A DNA stretch of 64,000 bases from Hippasteria phrygiana. Its lineage: Eukaryota > Echinodermata > Asteroidea > Valvatida > Goniasteridae. The stretch is taken from assembly GCA_037893225.1 (NCBI GenBank), contig JAZGUH010000004.1:868001-932000 (forward strand), given 5' to 3'. Below the pieces are notes generated by a model. That model did not search any database and had not been told where the DNA came from. It was given only the letters and a program-made list of their open reading frames with translations. Shown in pieces: positions 12,297 through 22,128 of the stretch. Made by a program: the position numbers and the translations under genes. Position 1 is the stretch's first letter, and the number at the start of each line of letters is the position of its first letter.

Positions 12297-14172
12297 TGAA
12301 GCCCGTCTAACCAGGTAATTCCGCCCGCGTTTTTGTGCACGTTGTATAGGGATTGCAGAGGGGGTGTGGCTAGATTTGAGGAACCATTTTAAGGATCAGG
12401 GTCAATGTGGTCACAATAGATAAGAGGATTATACAGGATGTACTGTGTAGGGATTATGTATGAGGTTGATATGTGGAAGGTCAGTACAATAGGCACGTAA
12501 TTAGGTGGTATTGATGGGCATGAGGACTATAGATGCTTTTAATCACCCTACTGTATTTTATAAGGTCTACATAGTATAGCTGGTCTGTATAGTGTAATTA
12601 ATGATTACATAGTTCATCGATGGCTCGGGTCAAGGAATTAAAAATGGAATGGTTTGCTACGGTTTAGTCAGGACATACATTCTTTTAATTAAGAGCTCGG
12701 AGACTCTGCGTGGCGCTTCATATGTGTTGGGGACTGCTTGCAATGAATGCGTGGGTCTATCGTTCATACTTCAGACAGAGCGGCACACCATGGGGAAAGG
12801 AGTATAGGAGTCTAACCTCAGGTAAACCTATTCCATTTTGCCATAAAACTCAAATAAATTCAATATTTGTTCATGTATTCACTCATTTATTTATCGGTAC
12901 AAACTCTGCCCATTTATTGAAGATTTCCTTAATCGTCAGTTCTATGTTTTTATTCTTTAACATGGACGAACATTATGACAAGTAGTAAATTACATGACAC
13001 TGTTGCTCCTAAATCTACTTGTTTTATCGGACCGGGAAGTACAAAGTGAGCCATGTAACGGGTTTTAAAGGTAAGCGTGCTAAAAGTTCACGTACAAATT
13101 AAAACATAAAACATACAATTGAAATAATCAAAGTAGATTACGGAAAAAGCTAAAACTAAAAGTAAAATTTTTAAGCAAATGTACAAAATAAAAGTAAATT
13201 TGTAAAATATACGCTAATGTGATTAGCGTTCAGCATAAGGAAGTAAAGTTATAACAATACAACAGTCTTTCTGAAACTGTTGGTCATTAATCATAACTGT
13301 CTTCCTCGCTATTCAAGTTCCTCTTCATCTTGTTGGAACAGTCCATCAAATTTGGCCTGGTGTTTAGGCATTACTCTGTTCAGGGCTTTGTTTACTTCTA
13401 GACCCTTATCTACTTTTCTTCGAGATCTTCCACAATATCTTGATGAGTATCACTATCCTTTAGATGTAGGTAACTTGACAGAAAATCCTTGTATTTGTTG
13501 AAGAAGATTCGTTTAACCACCCAAAAAGTCTTTCGATTGGCCTTTTCCCTGGCTTGATCTTCACCCACACCACAGTTGACGTACTTTTCGTATTTTTCAT
13601 TCCACATCTCTTCAGTGGCTTCTTTGGCCTCTTCCAACCAGTCTAGATAGGTGACATTGTCTTCCAATTCAGAACTAGACTCATCTTCATCTGATAATTC
13701 GTCATCTTCTACCTCACTTTCGGATTCCAAATAATTTTCCTCGAAATCTTCGTCTTCATCTTGCGTAGATTCAGTTTCACAGTTTTCTATTTCTGAATCT
13801 TCAAATCTACGCCTTTTAAAATAGGATTCAGAATGATCCACGTCACCATATTCAGATTGAAAAGCTTCAATTTCAGGATCATCGTCAACTTGATTCACTG
13901 TAGATTCTTCTGCAGCATGTACATCTTCTGCATGCCTGCGTAGGTTATATCTCCGTCCAAAGCTTTTGTTACACTGGTGACAAGCATGGGGTTTGACTGC
14001 AGCAACAACATTCATGTTGAATCTTTGAAGGTTAATCTCCGAATGACAAGAAACGGATGAAATTGTTCAATATGAGCACTTATTTTGTTCATAACTCTGG
14101 TATTTGTGATCAATTGTTCATTTACTCATCTCGCTGCTCATTTGCTCTTTTTGTTGCTCATTTACTCATTTC
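12297..14172. repeat. left arm of a large near-perfect palindrome
   Basis: Positions p here pair with about 28593 minus p in the right arm (14421-16296). By eye identity is around 99 percent or more. Single-base changes are seen, for example near 13040 and 14015, as well as 1-bp indels near 12628 and 13420. The arm contains the zinc-finger gene copy on the minus strand, followed downstream by about 1.1 kb of AT-rich DNA. A 91-codon frame at 12710-12985 is identical in the other arm (15607-15882, minus strand). The near-identity of the arms means this is no independent evidence of coding. Confidence 0.95.
13410..14015 (-). pseudogene. frameshifted copy of the C2H2/acidic protein gene
   Basis: This is the left-arm copy of the gene at 14576-15283. 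It encodes the same first 200 or so residues: the zinc finger CHQC...H...H, the acidic middle and most of the lysine-rich C-terminal part. One A is missing from a run of A after GATCTCGAAG (around 13418-13422), which brings a stop directly after residue 201. About 34 residues are lost compared with the right copy. At least one residue differs as well (Phe for Ile in the EIEAxQSEYG segment). The protein may still be made in truncated form. Being on opposite strands, the two copies diverge from the palindrome centre. Confidence 0.75.
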
Positions 14173-14485
14173 TTGCTCATTTTGTTGCTCATTTACTCAT
14201 TTCTTGCTCATTTTGTTGCTCATTTACTCATTTCGCTGCTCATTTGCTCATTTCTTGCTCTTTTTGTTGCTCATTTACTCATTTCGCTGCTCATTTGCTC
14301 ATTTCTTGCTCTTTTTGTTGCTCATTTGCTCATTTCTTGTTCATTTGCTCATTTTTTGCTCTTTTAAACGAGTCACAAAAAGATGATAAAATGAGTAAAT
14401 GAGCAACAAAAAGAGCAAAAAATGAGTAAATGAGCAACAAAAAGAGCAAATGAGCAGCGAGATGAGTAAATGAACAATTGATCAC
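14110..14485. repeat. tandem repeats at the palindrome centre
   Basis: From 14110 to about 14365 the plus strand repeats words such as TTGCTCATTTACTCATTTC and GCTGCTCATTTGCTC. From about 14385 to 14485 the same words appear inverted (GAGTAAATGAGCAACAAAAA). The array is longer on the left than on the right. The true turning point near 14358-14395 is an asymmetric stretch containing TTTTAAACGAGTCAC. The open frames here are products of the repeat. Confidence 0.9.
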
Positions 14486-16296
14486 AAATACCAGAGTTAT
14501 GAACAAAATAAGTGCTCATATTGTACAATTTCATCCGTTTCTTGTCATTCGGAGATTAACCTTCAAATATTCAACATGAATGTTGTTGCTGCAGTCAAAC
14601 CCCATGCTTGTCACCAGTGTAACAAAAGCTTTGGACGGAGATATAACCTACGCAGGCATGCAGAAGATGTACATGCTGCAGAAGAATCTACAGTGAATCA
14701 AGTTGACGATGATCCTGAAATTGAAGCTATTCAATCTGAATATGGTGACGTGGATCATTCTGAATCCTATTTTAAAAGGCGTAGATTTGAAGATTCAGAA
14801 ATAGAAAACTGTGAAACTGAATCTACGCAAGATGAAGACGAAGATTTCGAGGAAAATTATTTGGAATCCGAAAGTGAGGTAGAAGATGACGAATTATCAG
14901 ATGAAGATGAGTCTAGTTCTGAATTGGAAGACAATGTCACCTATCTAGACTGGTTGGAAGAGGCCAAAGAAGCCACTGAAGAGATGTGGAATGAAAAATA
15001 CGAAAAGTACGTCAACTGTGGTGTGGGTGAAGATCAAGCCAGGGAAAAGGCCAATCGAAAGACTTTTTGGGTGGTTAAACGAATCTTCTTCAACAAATAC
15101 AAGGATTTTCTGTCAAGTTACCTACATCTAAAGGATAGTGATACTCATCAAGATATTGTGGAAGATCTCGAAGAAAAAGTAGATAAGGGTCTAGAAGTAA
15201 ACAAAGCCCTGAACAGAGTAATGCCTAAACACCAGGCCAAATTTGATGGACTGTTCCAACAAGATGAAGAGGAACTTGAATAGCGAGGAAGACAGTTATG
15301 ATTAATGACCAACAGTTTCAGAAAGACTGTTGTATTGTTATAACTTTACTTCCTTATGCTGAACGCTAATCACATTAGCGTATATTTTACAAATTTACTT
15401 TTATTTTGTACATTTGCTTAAAAATTTTACTTTTAGTTTTAGCTTTTTCCGTAATCTACTTTGATTATTTCAATTGTATGTTTTATGTTTTAATTTGTAC
15501 GTGAACTTTTAGCACGCTTACCTTTAAAACCCGTTAAATGGCTCACTTTGTACTTCCCGGTCCGATAAAACAAGTAAATTTAGGAGCAACAGTGTCATGT
15601 AATTTACTACTTGTCATAATGTTCGTCCATGTTAAAGAATAAAAACATAGAACTGACGATTAAGGAAATCTTCAATAAATGGGCAGAGTTTGTACCGATA
15701 AATAAATGAGTGAATACATGAACAAATATTGAATTTATTTGAGTTTTATGGCAAAATGGAATAGGTTTACCTGAGGTTAGACTCCTATACTCCTTTCCCC
15801 ATGGTGTGCCGCTCTGTCTGAAGTATGAACGATAGACCCACGCATTCATTGCAAGCAGTCCCCAACACATATGAAGCGCCACGCAGAGTCTCCGAGCTCT
15901 TAATTAAAAGAATGTATGTCCTGACTAAACCGTAGCAAACCATTCCATTTTTAATTCCTTGACCCGAGCCCATCGATGAACTATGTAATCATTAATTACA
16001 CTATACAGACCAGCTATACTATGTAGACCTTATAAAATACAGTAGGGTGATTAAAAGCATCTATAGTCCTCATGCCCATCAATACCACCTAATTACGTGC
16101 CTATTGTACTGACCTTCCACATATCAACCTCATACATAATCCCTACACAGTACATCCTGTATAATCCTCTTATCTATTGTGACCACATTGACCCTGATCC
16201 TTAAAATGGTTCCTCAAATCTAGCCACACCCCCTCTGCAATCCCTATACAACGTGCACAAAAAAGCGGGCGGAATTACCTGGTTAGACGGGCTTCA
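14421..16296. repeat. right arm of the large palindrome
   Basis: Inverted copy of 12297-14172. The symmetric high-identity block stops at GGGCTTCA, where the left arm begins TGAAGCCC. Beyond that the mirrored sequence continues at lower similarity. The arm carries the intact copy of the zinc-finger gene. The 3' part (15290-16296) is non-coding AT-rich DNA apart from the doubtful 91-codon frame on the minus strand. Confidence 0.95.
14576..15283 (+). CDS. C2H2 zinc-finger protein with long acidic region, 235 aa, of the palindromic element
   Basis: A complete open frame of 235 codons from ATG to TAG. Residues 8-33 form one classical C2H2 finger: CHQC, then the SFGRRYNLRRH helix segment, then a second His in DVH. 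Residues about 38-125 are strongly acidic, with long runs of Glu, Asp and Ser around a basic KRRRF patch. Residues about 130-235 are rich in charged and aromatic residues (YLDWLEEAKE, KTFWVVKRIFFNKYKDF) and look helical. No transposase, integrase or polymerase motif is present. A DNA-binding role is inferred only from the finger. I do not recognise the family from memory. The left arm holds a frameshifted copy. The start sits about 90 bases from the central tandem repeats, so both copies are transcribed outward if active, and the centre would be a shared bidirectional promoter. Confidence 0.7.
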   Translation: MNVVAAVKPHACHQCNKSFGRRYNLRRHAEDVHAAEESTVNQVDDDPEIEAIQSEYGDVDHSESYFKRRRFEDSEIENCETESTQDEDEDFEENYLESESEVEDDELSDEDESSSELEDNVTYLDWLEEAKEATEEMWNEKYEKYVNCGVGEDQAREKANRKTFWVVKRIFFNKYKDFLSSYLHLKDSDTHQDIVEDLEEKVDKGLEVNKALNRVMPKHQAKFDGLFQQDEEELE

Positions 16297-16512
16297 CTAC
16301 TGATGTGTTAGATAACAATAATCTGGAGTGTGCTTCGGGTATAGGGATAAAAGGGGGGGGGGGGGGGTACCCTTTTCCCCCATATCGTGCAGGGTATCTT
16401 CGTGTCAGTCTTCTATTTTATATGCATGTTGTTTTTATTTGGTTTTTTTCTTTTCATATTGTTTTTAAAAATTTCATTCACCCCCCCCCCCCATTGACTC
16501 CGGAAAGTGGCC
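16297..16512. repeat. diverged outer arm of the palindrome, right side
   Basis: Contains an oligo-G run, CCCTTTTCCCCCATATCGTG (the mirror of 12183-12202) and an oligo-C run near 16482. Between 16390 and 16512 the sequence does not match the left side, so an insertion or deletion separates the two. Confidence 0.55.
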
Positions 16513-16745
16513 AGGGGCGGATCCAGGATTTTTTGCGGGGGGGGGGGGGGGGGGGGGGGGGGGGTTCTAAACAAAAATTACAAGCGGGGGGAGGGGGGGG
16601 GCTGACACACTTTCTCACCGTTGGTGGCGCCATTTATATAACCTCTTTGGTTTTTTCTTACCAATAGGCAAAATAAGACCTGTAGGGTTTCTGCTTTTCT
16701 GGTTTGCAACTTTAGGAGTAGGCCCCTACAAGCAAAAACAAAATG
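16513..16745 (+). mobile_element. oligo-G repeat B, forward copy
   Basis: Begins CAGGGGCGGATCCAGG, has long G runs, then TGGTGGCGCCATTT and GTAGGCCCCTACAAGC, ending near AACGAGCAG. It is the mirrored counterpart of 11433-11765, but lacks about 45 bases present there and differs at many positions. A further short oligo-G/C stretch, ending GGATCCGCGCCTG at 16814, follows and may be another MITE end. Confidence 0.7.
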
Positions 16746-16814
16746 GCAACGAGCAGGGGCGGGGGGGGGGGGTTACCCCCAACCCCCCCCCCCCCCCCCC
16801 CGGATCCGCGCCTG

Positions 16815-18107
16815 GCTGTGGGTGTGTATGCCTAGCCTACGAGAATTTCTTACACAAGCGGGCGCTGTTTATTACACCTTGTATATAAATAGTATTGTCC
16901 ATAAAAGTACATTTTAATCCTCTTTCGTACAATTATATTGGACATTTTACATGAAAGTTACATGTCCGTATTGGCTCCTGCCCTCTTGTTTTAATTTTGT
17001 TTGTCTTTTCCCCAAAAAATCCGGGGGGTGATCCCATGGCACCCCCCCCCCCCCCCCCCCCCCCCCCATTGGTTAAAAACCTGCAGGTGGGATATACCCA
17101 CCCATTCCCCCTGGAATCTACAGACTTGCGTGCCCACGCTTTTGGGGCGTGGCACCCCGAACAATTCACATTAAATAACTCAGTTAGCCTGTTGTCATTA
17201 AATATGTTACAAACTTTCCAGGGAGACACTCCACACAAAAATCGGTCCCGATAATTGACAGATTATGTAACAAGTTCCAAATTTTAAAGTAGAAACGGGA
17301 CGTTTAATGTAGAGGGCAATCTTCACGCTTAGCCCAATGAAAATGCATTCTAGGAAGAGCAGAGTGTAATAGGCCTACGTGCTTTTTCAAATTCAAAAAT
17401 ACAGTTTTCTCCTATAATTTGTAAGTAGGTGGAATCCATTTCCATTGAACTGATCCAGGCCTATAGTGTTAGTTAGGTCTGGGTGAATGAAATAATTATT
17501 TGAGCACTCAAGATCACGGAACACCTCAGTCACCTGGGTTCAAAATAACCGTCACATAGATGAATTTCACATAAGCCCCTTCTGCGCATTTCCGGGTTGA
17601 AAGCGAGAATGTCAGTGGCAAACAAAACAACGCTTTTCAGCACATTCATTCATGCATGAATTAGTCAGGCCATAAAAGGCAACGCAGGCGCAGATTAGCA
17701 TAAAGTTGTTTACTGTGACATTGAGATCCTCGTTTTCAAACGCGGAAGTGCGCAGATCGGCGCTAAACTTGTCGTTGTGGGATTCCTCTATTGAACGGTG
17801 GTGTTCCACTGATGCAATACAGCAGACAGAGTGTAGCATCACATGTCCATCTGACGTCCCGTGTTTACATCTATATTGGAACGTGCCCGACGGTATGCGC
17901 ACGCATTGTGTTTTGCATAAAATTTGGTTTAGGAGGTCGAGGACGTCGCAGATAAGACGCCGGGCACATTGGTTTAGACGTAAACAAAGGGCACATGGTC
18001 TATAGAGGGTGCCATTTAGATGCGACCTTTTTACTTTGACGTATAATGTTCTCGGCCATTTCTACAAACCAAGGCTCTTTAAACATACTTCAAAGTCTTT
18101 TATTTGG
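16815..18107. other. no recognisable gene
   Basis: Contains an oligo-C run near 17041-17067 and short open frames without recognisable domains. Open frames at 17612-17902 (minus) and 17706-18005 (plus) overlap each other and I cannot support either. Confidence 0.45.
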
Positions 18108-18424
18108 AAAGATTTTACAACTAATGCCCCCACCCAAATCTGTCAGGAGCAGCAAATTTTGGAAAGCAACCATCCATTTGTGTTGAGAATTGTATTAAAA
18201 CACTTGGCAGAGCTTTAATTTCAAGAATTTAGTCGGGCAATGTTGGGCACGGTGTGCAGATCGACACTCAAAGTGCTGACATACATGTTGATTTCTGCCT
18301 CATTTTTTACGGATTTTGCTGATATAAGCCTAAATCTATAGTTCTGCCACATGTTTGGATAGTTGTTATCAAAGAGAGTTGGGTATTTTCGATTTTCAAG
18401 TTAGTGTGAGGTATTAAAATCTTT
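18108..18424. mobile_element. MITE family K, copy 1
   Basis: The ends AAAGATTTTAC and TTAAAATCTTT are mirrored. The interior shares long stretches with 20717-21101 and 24021-24417, such as CATACATGTTGATTTCTGCC and GCCACATGTTT.GA.AGTTGTTATCAA. This is the most diverged and shortest of the three copies. Confidence 0.8.
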
Positions 18425-18442
18425 ATTTTTATTTGAACCCAG

Positions 18443-18578
18443 AGGCGGAGTCTGTTCATTTTGTTCAAGTATTCAAGGCTTCAGATTGCCGATGGAGCCG
18501 GGGTAGCTGAAGACAAAGCCGAATATAATAAAGTTGTGTATAATGGTCCTGAAGATGACACTGTGGCCAATTTGCAAG
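18443..18578 (+). CDS. candidate internal exon, function unknown
   Basis: A pyrimidine-rich stretch and an AG at 18441-18442 precede a frame open for 45 codons, which then reaches CAAG/GTACGTG, a good 5' splice site. The peptide contains ADGAGVAEDKAEYNKVV and YNGPEDDTVANLQ, soluble-looking and not low complexity. I do not recognise it. The donor lies inside the target-site duplication of the MITE that follows, and removing the MITE leaves the donor intact. Support comes from an open frame plus two plausible splice sites only, so confidence is low. Confidence 0.25.
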
Positions 18579-18878
18579 GTACGTGCATGGGCGTCGCGGG
18601 GGGGGGGGGACACTCCCCCCCCCCCCCCCCCGGAAAATCCCCCCAAAAAGGAGGGGGGGGGGGGAATAAATAAGTAAAAAAGAAGACGAGGTGTCATATT
18701 ACTGTTAATTTAATGTACATTTAACATGGGCGTCCAGGGTGTCAATGGTACGGGGTGAACAAATGTCCCCCACCCACCCTCGAAAAAAATGTTAAATTGA
18801 GCATATGCCAGAGAAAGTACAAGGATTTTGCGACTTTGCCCCTCTAGAAAAAATCATGGCGACGCCGATGGGTACGTG
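18578..18878. mobile_element. hAT-type MITE with 8-bp target duplication GGTACGTG
   Basis: The element proper is 18586-18870 (285 bp). It starts CATGGGCGTCGC and ends GCGACGCCGATG, mirrored with one mismatch. It is flanked by the exact 8-bp direct repeat GGTACGTG at 18578-18585 and 18871-18878. Eight-base duplications are characteristic of hAT transposition. The interior holds several G and C runs and no gene. Confidence 0.85.
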
Positions 18879-19695
18879 TGTCCATTCAGAAAAAAAAAAA
18901 CATAGAATACGGTCCTATCCGACAAAACTATGCGTGTATGTGTGATTCGTAATTCCATGGATATAACCTAAACTGAGCACTCACCCGGCCAATGGCTGTG
19001 GCTAGGGCCTATTATATATATATTGATGTGGCTTATAATTCAGATGTCCGACAGACCATGCTAAAATGTTCAGTTGTATACATGTACCAGCTCTCAGTGC
19101 GGCTTATTGGAGGGGACTGCTGTGGATGCAGGACGCCCTCTTTCGGGGAGATTCTTTTACTCCTTTTGAGTTTTGATTCAAGGATACTTCACAACGAACT
19201 CATCATGGAGCAATTAAGTTCGAATGGCGACCATTTGTCGACCAAGTGGTCGATTTTTCCCGGAACCAACATGTATTTCGTACACAGATTGCCCTGGAAA
19301 ATCGATTCTTGGTTAACAAAATTGATAGTCGCTGCTCGAACTTTTTGCTCATGGCTGATTTGGACTTAACTTATTAATCGACCTTTATTTACAAAGCTTT
19401 CGAAGTTTTTAGTAATTTTAAAAGTAATGATTTTCTTTTGTGTAACGATTCCTGTATTCTGTATTTTAGAGGTGCTTTAAAATTGCTTGTGTTTGGAAAA
19501 ATAATATGAACAAAATGTCCGTTTTAGTCATGATTTAACATTGCTCACAAAAATTGTTTTAATGGGGAAATCCAAAATTTAACTGGTCGCCTACTCTTAA
19601 AAAGTCAAAGACAGTATATAAGGAATGTGTCGTGCACATTATTACGTCACTTTTTTGATAAACTGATCTTACTCTAAATCCAAAAGAATGAAATT
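18879..19695. other. no recognisable gene
   Basis: One 125-codon frame (18992-19369) is present without any recognisable domain. No repeat family is recognised. Confidence 0.4.
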
Positions 19696-19834
19696 AGGGA
19701 CCAGACGATTTAATGTGAAAATCACTCTGTTTTTAGATTGAATACGCTAAAAAAAAAGAACCAATTCAGTCGCCACTCGAGTGAAAATTATATCTTTTCA
19801 ATTGAACGAATTTCACTTTAAACGTCTGGTCCCT
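19696..19834. mobile_element. short MITE, AGGGACCAGACG termini
   Basis: AGGGACCAGACG at 19696 is mirrored by CGTCTGGTCCCT ending at 19834, and the inner TTTAATGTGAAAAT / TTTCACTTTAAA words are also inverted. About 139 bp, non-coding. Confidence 0.75.
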
Positions 19835-20186
19835 AGTTTCAGACTGTGGGAGTGAATTTTCACTCTTTAGAAAGAGAGATAGACCCTGCGCTGCATGCAC
19901 CAGACCTTGTCGGAAGTACTCGGAACTTTGGTCACAAGAGGGCGCTAAATGGTTGACAATGAGAAACTTTTTCTAGTACCGGACTTTGAAAAGGAAATAT
20001 CTGCGAAACCTGGTTGGAATGCTGAGTGATAGTAACAGTTTACTTGTTTCAGGAACATTGTGATTGGCATAATTTTTCTTAATCGCACCATGGCACATTG
20101 GGTAAGCACTCTTTGTTAGCAATAGGGGATTTCCTCTACTTTTGTGTTCGCAAATTTGGATTTGGTTTTGTGTTCACCCATGGACT

Positions 20187-20212
20187 ATGGAGGAAGGATA
20201 TCCTTCCTCCAT
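20187..20212. repeat. perfect 26-bp palindrome
   Basis: ATGGAGGAAGGAT is followed at once by its exact reverse complement, with no spacer. A second perfect 20-bp palindrome, CATGGAGCTATAGCTCCATG, lies at 20435-20454. Both share the ATGGAG edge, which suggests they belong to one small element. Confidence 0.95.
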
Positions 20213-20716
20213 GGTTCACCATTCGTGTTCACAGTTTAGCACAGCCTAGCTTTCATACGTCGCAGGCACATGCTTCCGGCCGGATGGAAGCTTTGCATGT
20301 ACTGTGCGTACTTACTACACTGCAGTTCTTCTTCTTATCGTGTCCACACACATGCTATTATTGCTAGATGTTGTGTTTCAGCATTTTCTTCCTCCATGGT
20401 TTCAGCCAGAGCTGAACACAATCCTTAGCACTATCATGGAGCTATAGCTCCATGGCACTATCATATCGATAGTTTGGTCATGGTTTGGTGATCTTGCTGT
20501 TTAGTGTTGGTTGATCTTGTGTGTGGTGGTGGTAGAATTACCTTGACCCCTACTACCTCCATGAATACACTGCCATGACTGCAGTATAATGGGCGCGATC
20601 GGTACAGGGATGTCAGACAACTCGACCTGTCATGCCTGTTGGGACAACTTGTGACAACTTGACCTGTTGAGACAACTCGCGACAACTCGACCTGTTGTTT
20701 TTATTAAATATAAAGG

Positions 20717-21101
20717 AAAGATTTTACTTTAATACCCCCTACCAAAATCAGTCACGAACAGCAAATCTTGGAAAATAACTATCTATCTGTGTTCAGAATT
20801 GTGTAAACACTTGGCGCAACGTTTAAATTTGAGAATTTTTTGGGAAATTTTCGTGAAATATAGGAGAAGAAAGTTTGTGTTTTCTGTGTTAGATGTTCTT
20901 GGCACAGTGCACAGTGTATGGTAACTCGAAGTGTTCACATACATGTTGATTTCTGCCTCATTTTTTTTCAGATTTTGCTGACATAAATATTGAAATAACT
21001 GGTTGTGCCACATGTTTAGACAGTTGTTATCAAGGAGGGTTGGTTATTTTCTGAGATTTTGCTGTTCCTGATCCATTTTGGTGGGGTGGTATAAAATCTT
21101 T
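20717..21101. mobile_element. MITE family K, copy 2
   Basis: AAAGATTTTACTTTAATACC at the left end mirrors the right end, where TGGTATAAAATCTTT keeps most of the repeat. The interior is closely similar to copy 3 at 24021. It sits directly against the reverse transcriptase fragment that starts at 21104. Confidence 0.85.
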
Positions 21102-21103
21102 CC

Positions 21104-21185
21104 AATATGAACAATCTACCAGAAGGAATTTCATCCAAGGTCTGCCTTTTTGCGGATGATTGCATCATATTCTCTTGGTCGGAGG
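21104..21185 (+). pseudogene. non-LTR retrotransposon reverse transcriptase fragment (FADD motif)
   Basis: The frame beginning at 21107 reads NNLPEGISSKVCLFADDCIIF. This is the catalytic palm motif region of CR1/Jockey-type reverse transcriptases, with FADD at 21149-21160. Similarity stops after CIIF and a stop follows further on. Upstream sequence has been replaced by the family K MITE. It is a dead fragment, probably of the same insertion as the C-terminal piece at 26637-27148, on the same strand. Confidence 0.75.
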
Positions 21186-21976
21186 CTGTTCCACCAATTA
21201 CACTTGGCGTTGGGCAAAGGGGAAGCCCAATTCAATTTGTACAGGGAATTACGTGTTTTGTCCATTATTTTTTAGTATTTCCATGAATCATGTAGTTCTG
21301 TAAAAGTGCAAACAATATTACACAGGGTAACTGTTTCTTGCATATCTTGTTGCGTCTGTGTTTTTGTCTGTATCATGTTATGAGGGTAATGCCGCTGCCA
21401 TGGCAGCAGGTATTGTGTCCGTTCCTTGTGTGATGTCGTTGTTCCGTTCCTTTTTATTTTTGCCTTGGTTTTGAACACTGAAGTAAGATCATGTTTTATG
21501 ATGTTTACGTTATTTCCATTCACTAGAAACAATTTTGTGCTGAAGTTGTTTTATAAATCTTTGTCATGATTTAACCCTTGTAACGCAATTAACAAAGTAA
21601 CATTGTTGACGGAATACCAAACATGAAACATCCGTCAGGAAGTTGGAAAGATTGTTCCTGAACACCGAGTCAGAAACTCATCTCAGTAAGACTGTAAGTG
21701 GAGAATGCCATTTGAAGTCAACCGGGGATCTATCTATTACCCACGTAAGGGGCCGTCCATAAAGTACGTACGCACGAAATGCCAACTTTTTTACCCCCCC
21801 TCCCCCCTGTACGCATGCCCATACACAGAGGCTCCAACCCCCCTTCCTCCCCTTCCCCCCCTTCCCCGTACGCATACGCATTCCACATCTCTTTTTGACT
21901 TCTCAGACTACCCTATTCTAGCATCATTAAACGTCATGGTACACCTGCCGTAGTAGTATGATTCGCATGTCGCATC

Positions 21977-22128
21977 TTAACCCTAACCTTGCCAGACACA
22001 GCACAGTGCATCTGTGGTGACAGCTTGACCTTGCTGCACTCTGCACACAAGTCAATGTGACAAAGTATGCAATCTGATGTGTCTGGCAGGGTTTCTAGCC
22101 AAAATACCCTGGAGGGTTAGGGTTTTAA
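21977..22128. mobile_element. TTAA-bounded MITE, family M2, copy 1
   Basis: Begins TTAACCCTAACC and ends GGTTAGGGTTTTAA, mirrored, with TGCCAGACAC / GTGTCTGGCA as the inner part of the TIR. A copy of about the same length at 38103-38256 shares the core word ACACAAGTCAATGTGACAAA and its neighbours. Confidence 0.8.

Noticed and set aside
12710..12985. 91-codon frame present in both palindrome arms as a second gene
   Set aside because: The arms are copies of each other, so conservation of the frame is not independent; no domain or start context supports it.
14057..14402. Open frames with repeated LLIYSFRCSFAHF-type peptides
   Set aside because: Translation of the tandem repeats at the palindrome centre; three frames are open for the same reason.
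12297..16296. Assembly artefact (hairpin read-through) as the full explanation of the palindrome
   Set aside because: The arms differ by several substitutions and 1-bp indels and the centre is asymmetric, though long-read checking is still the decisive test.
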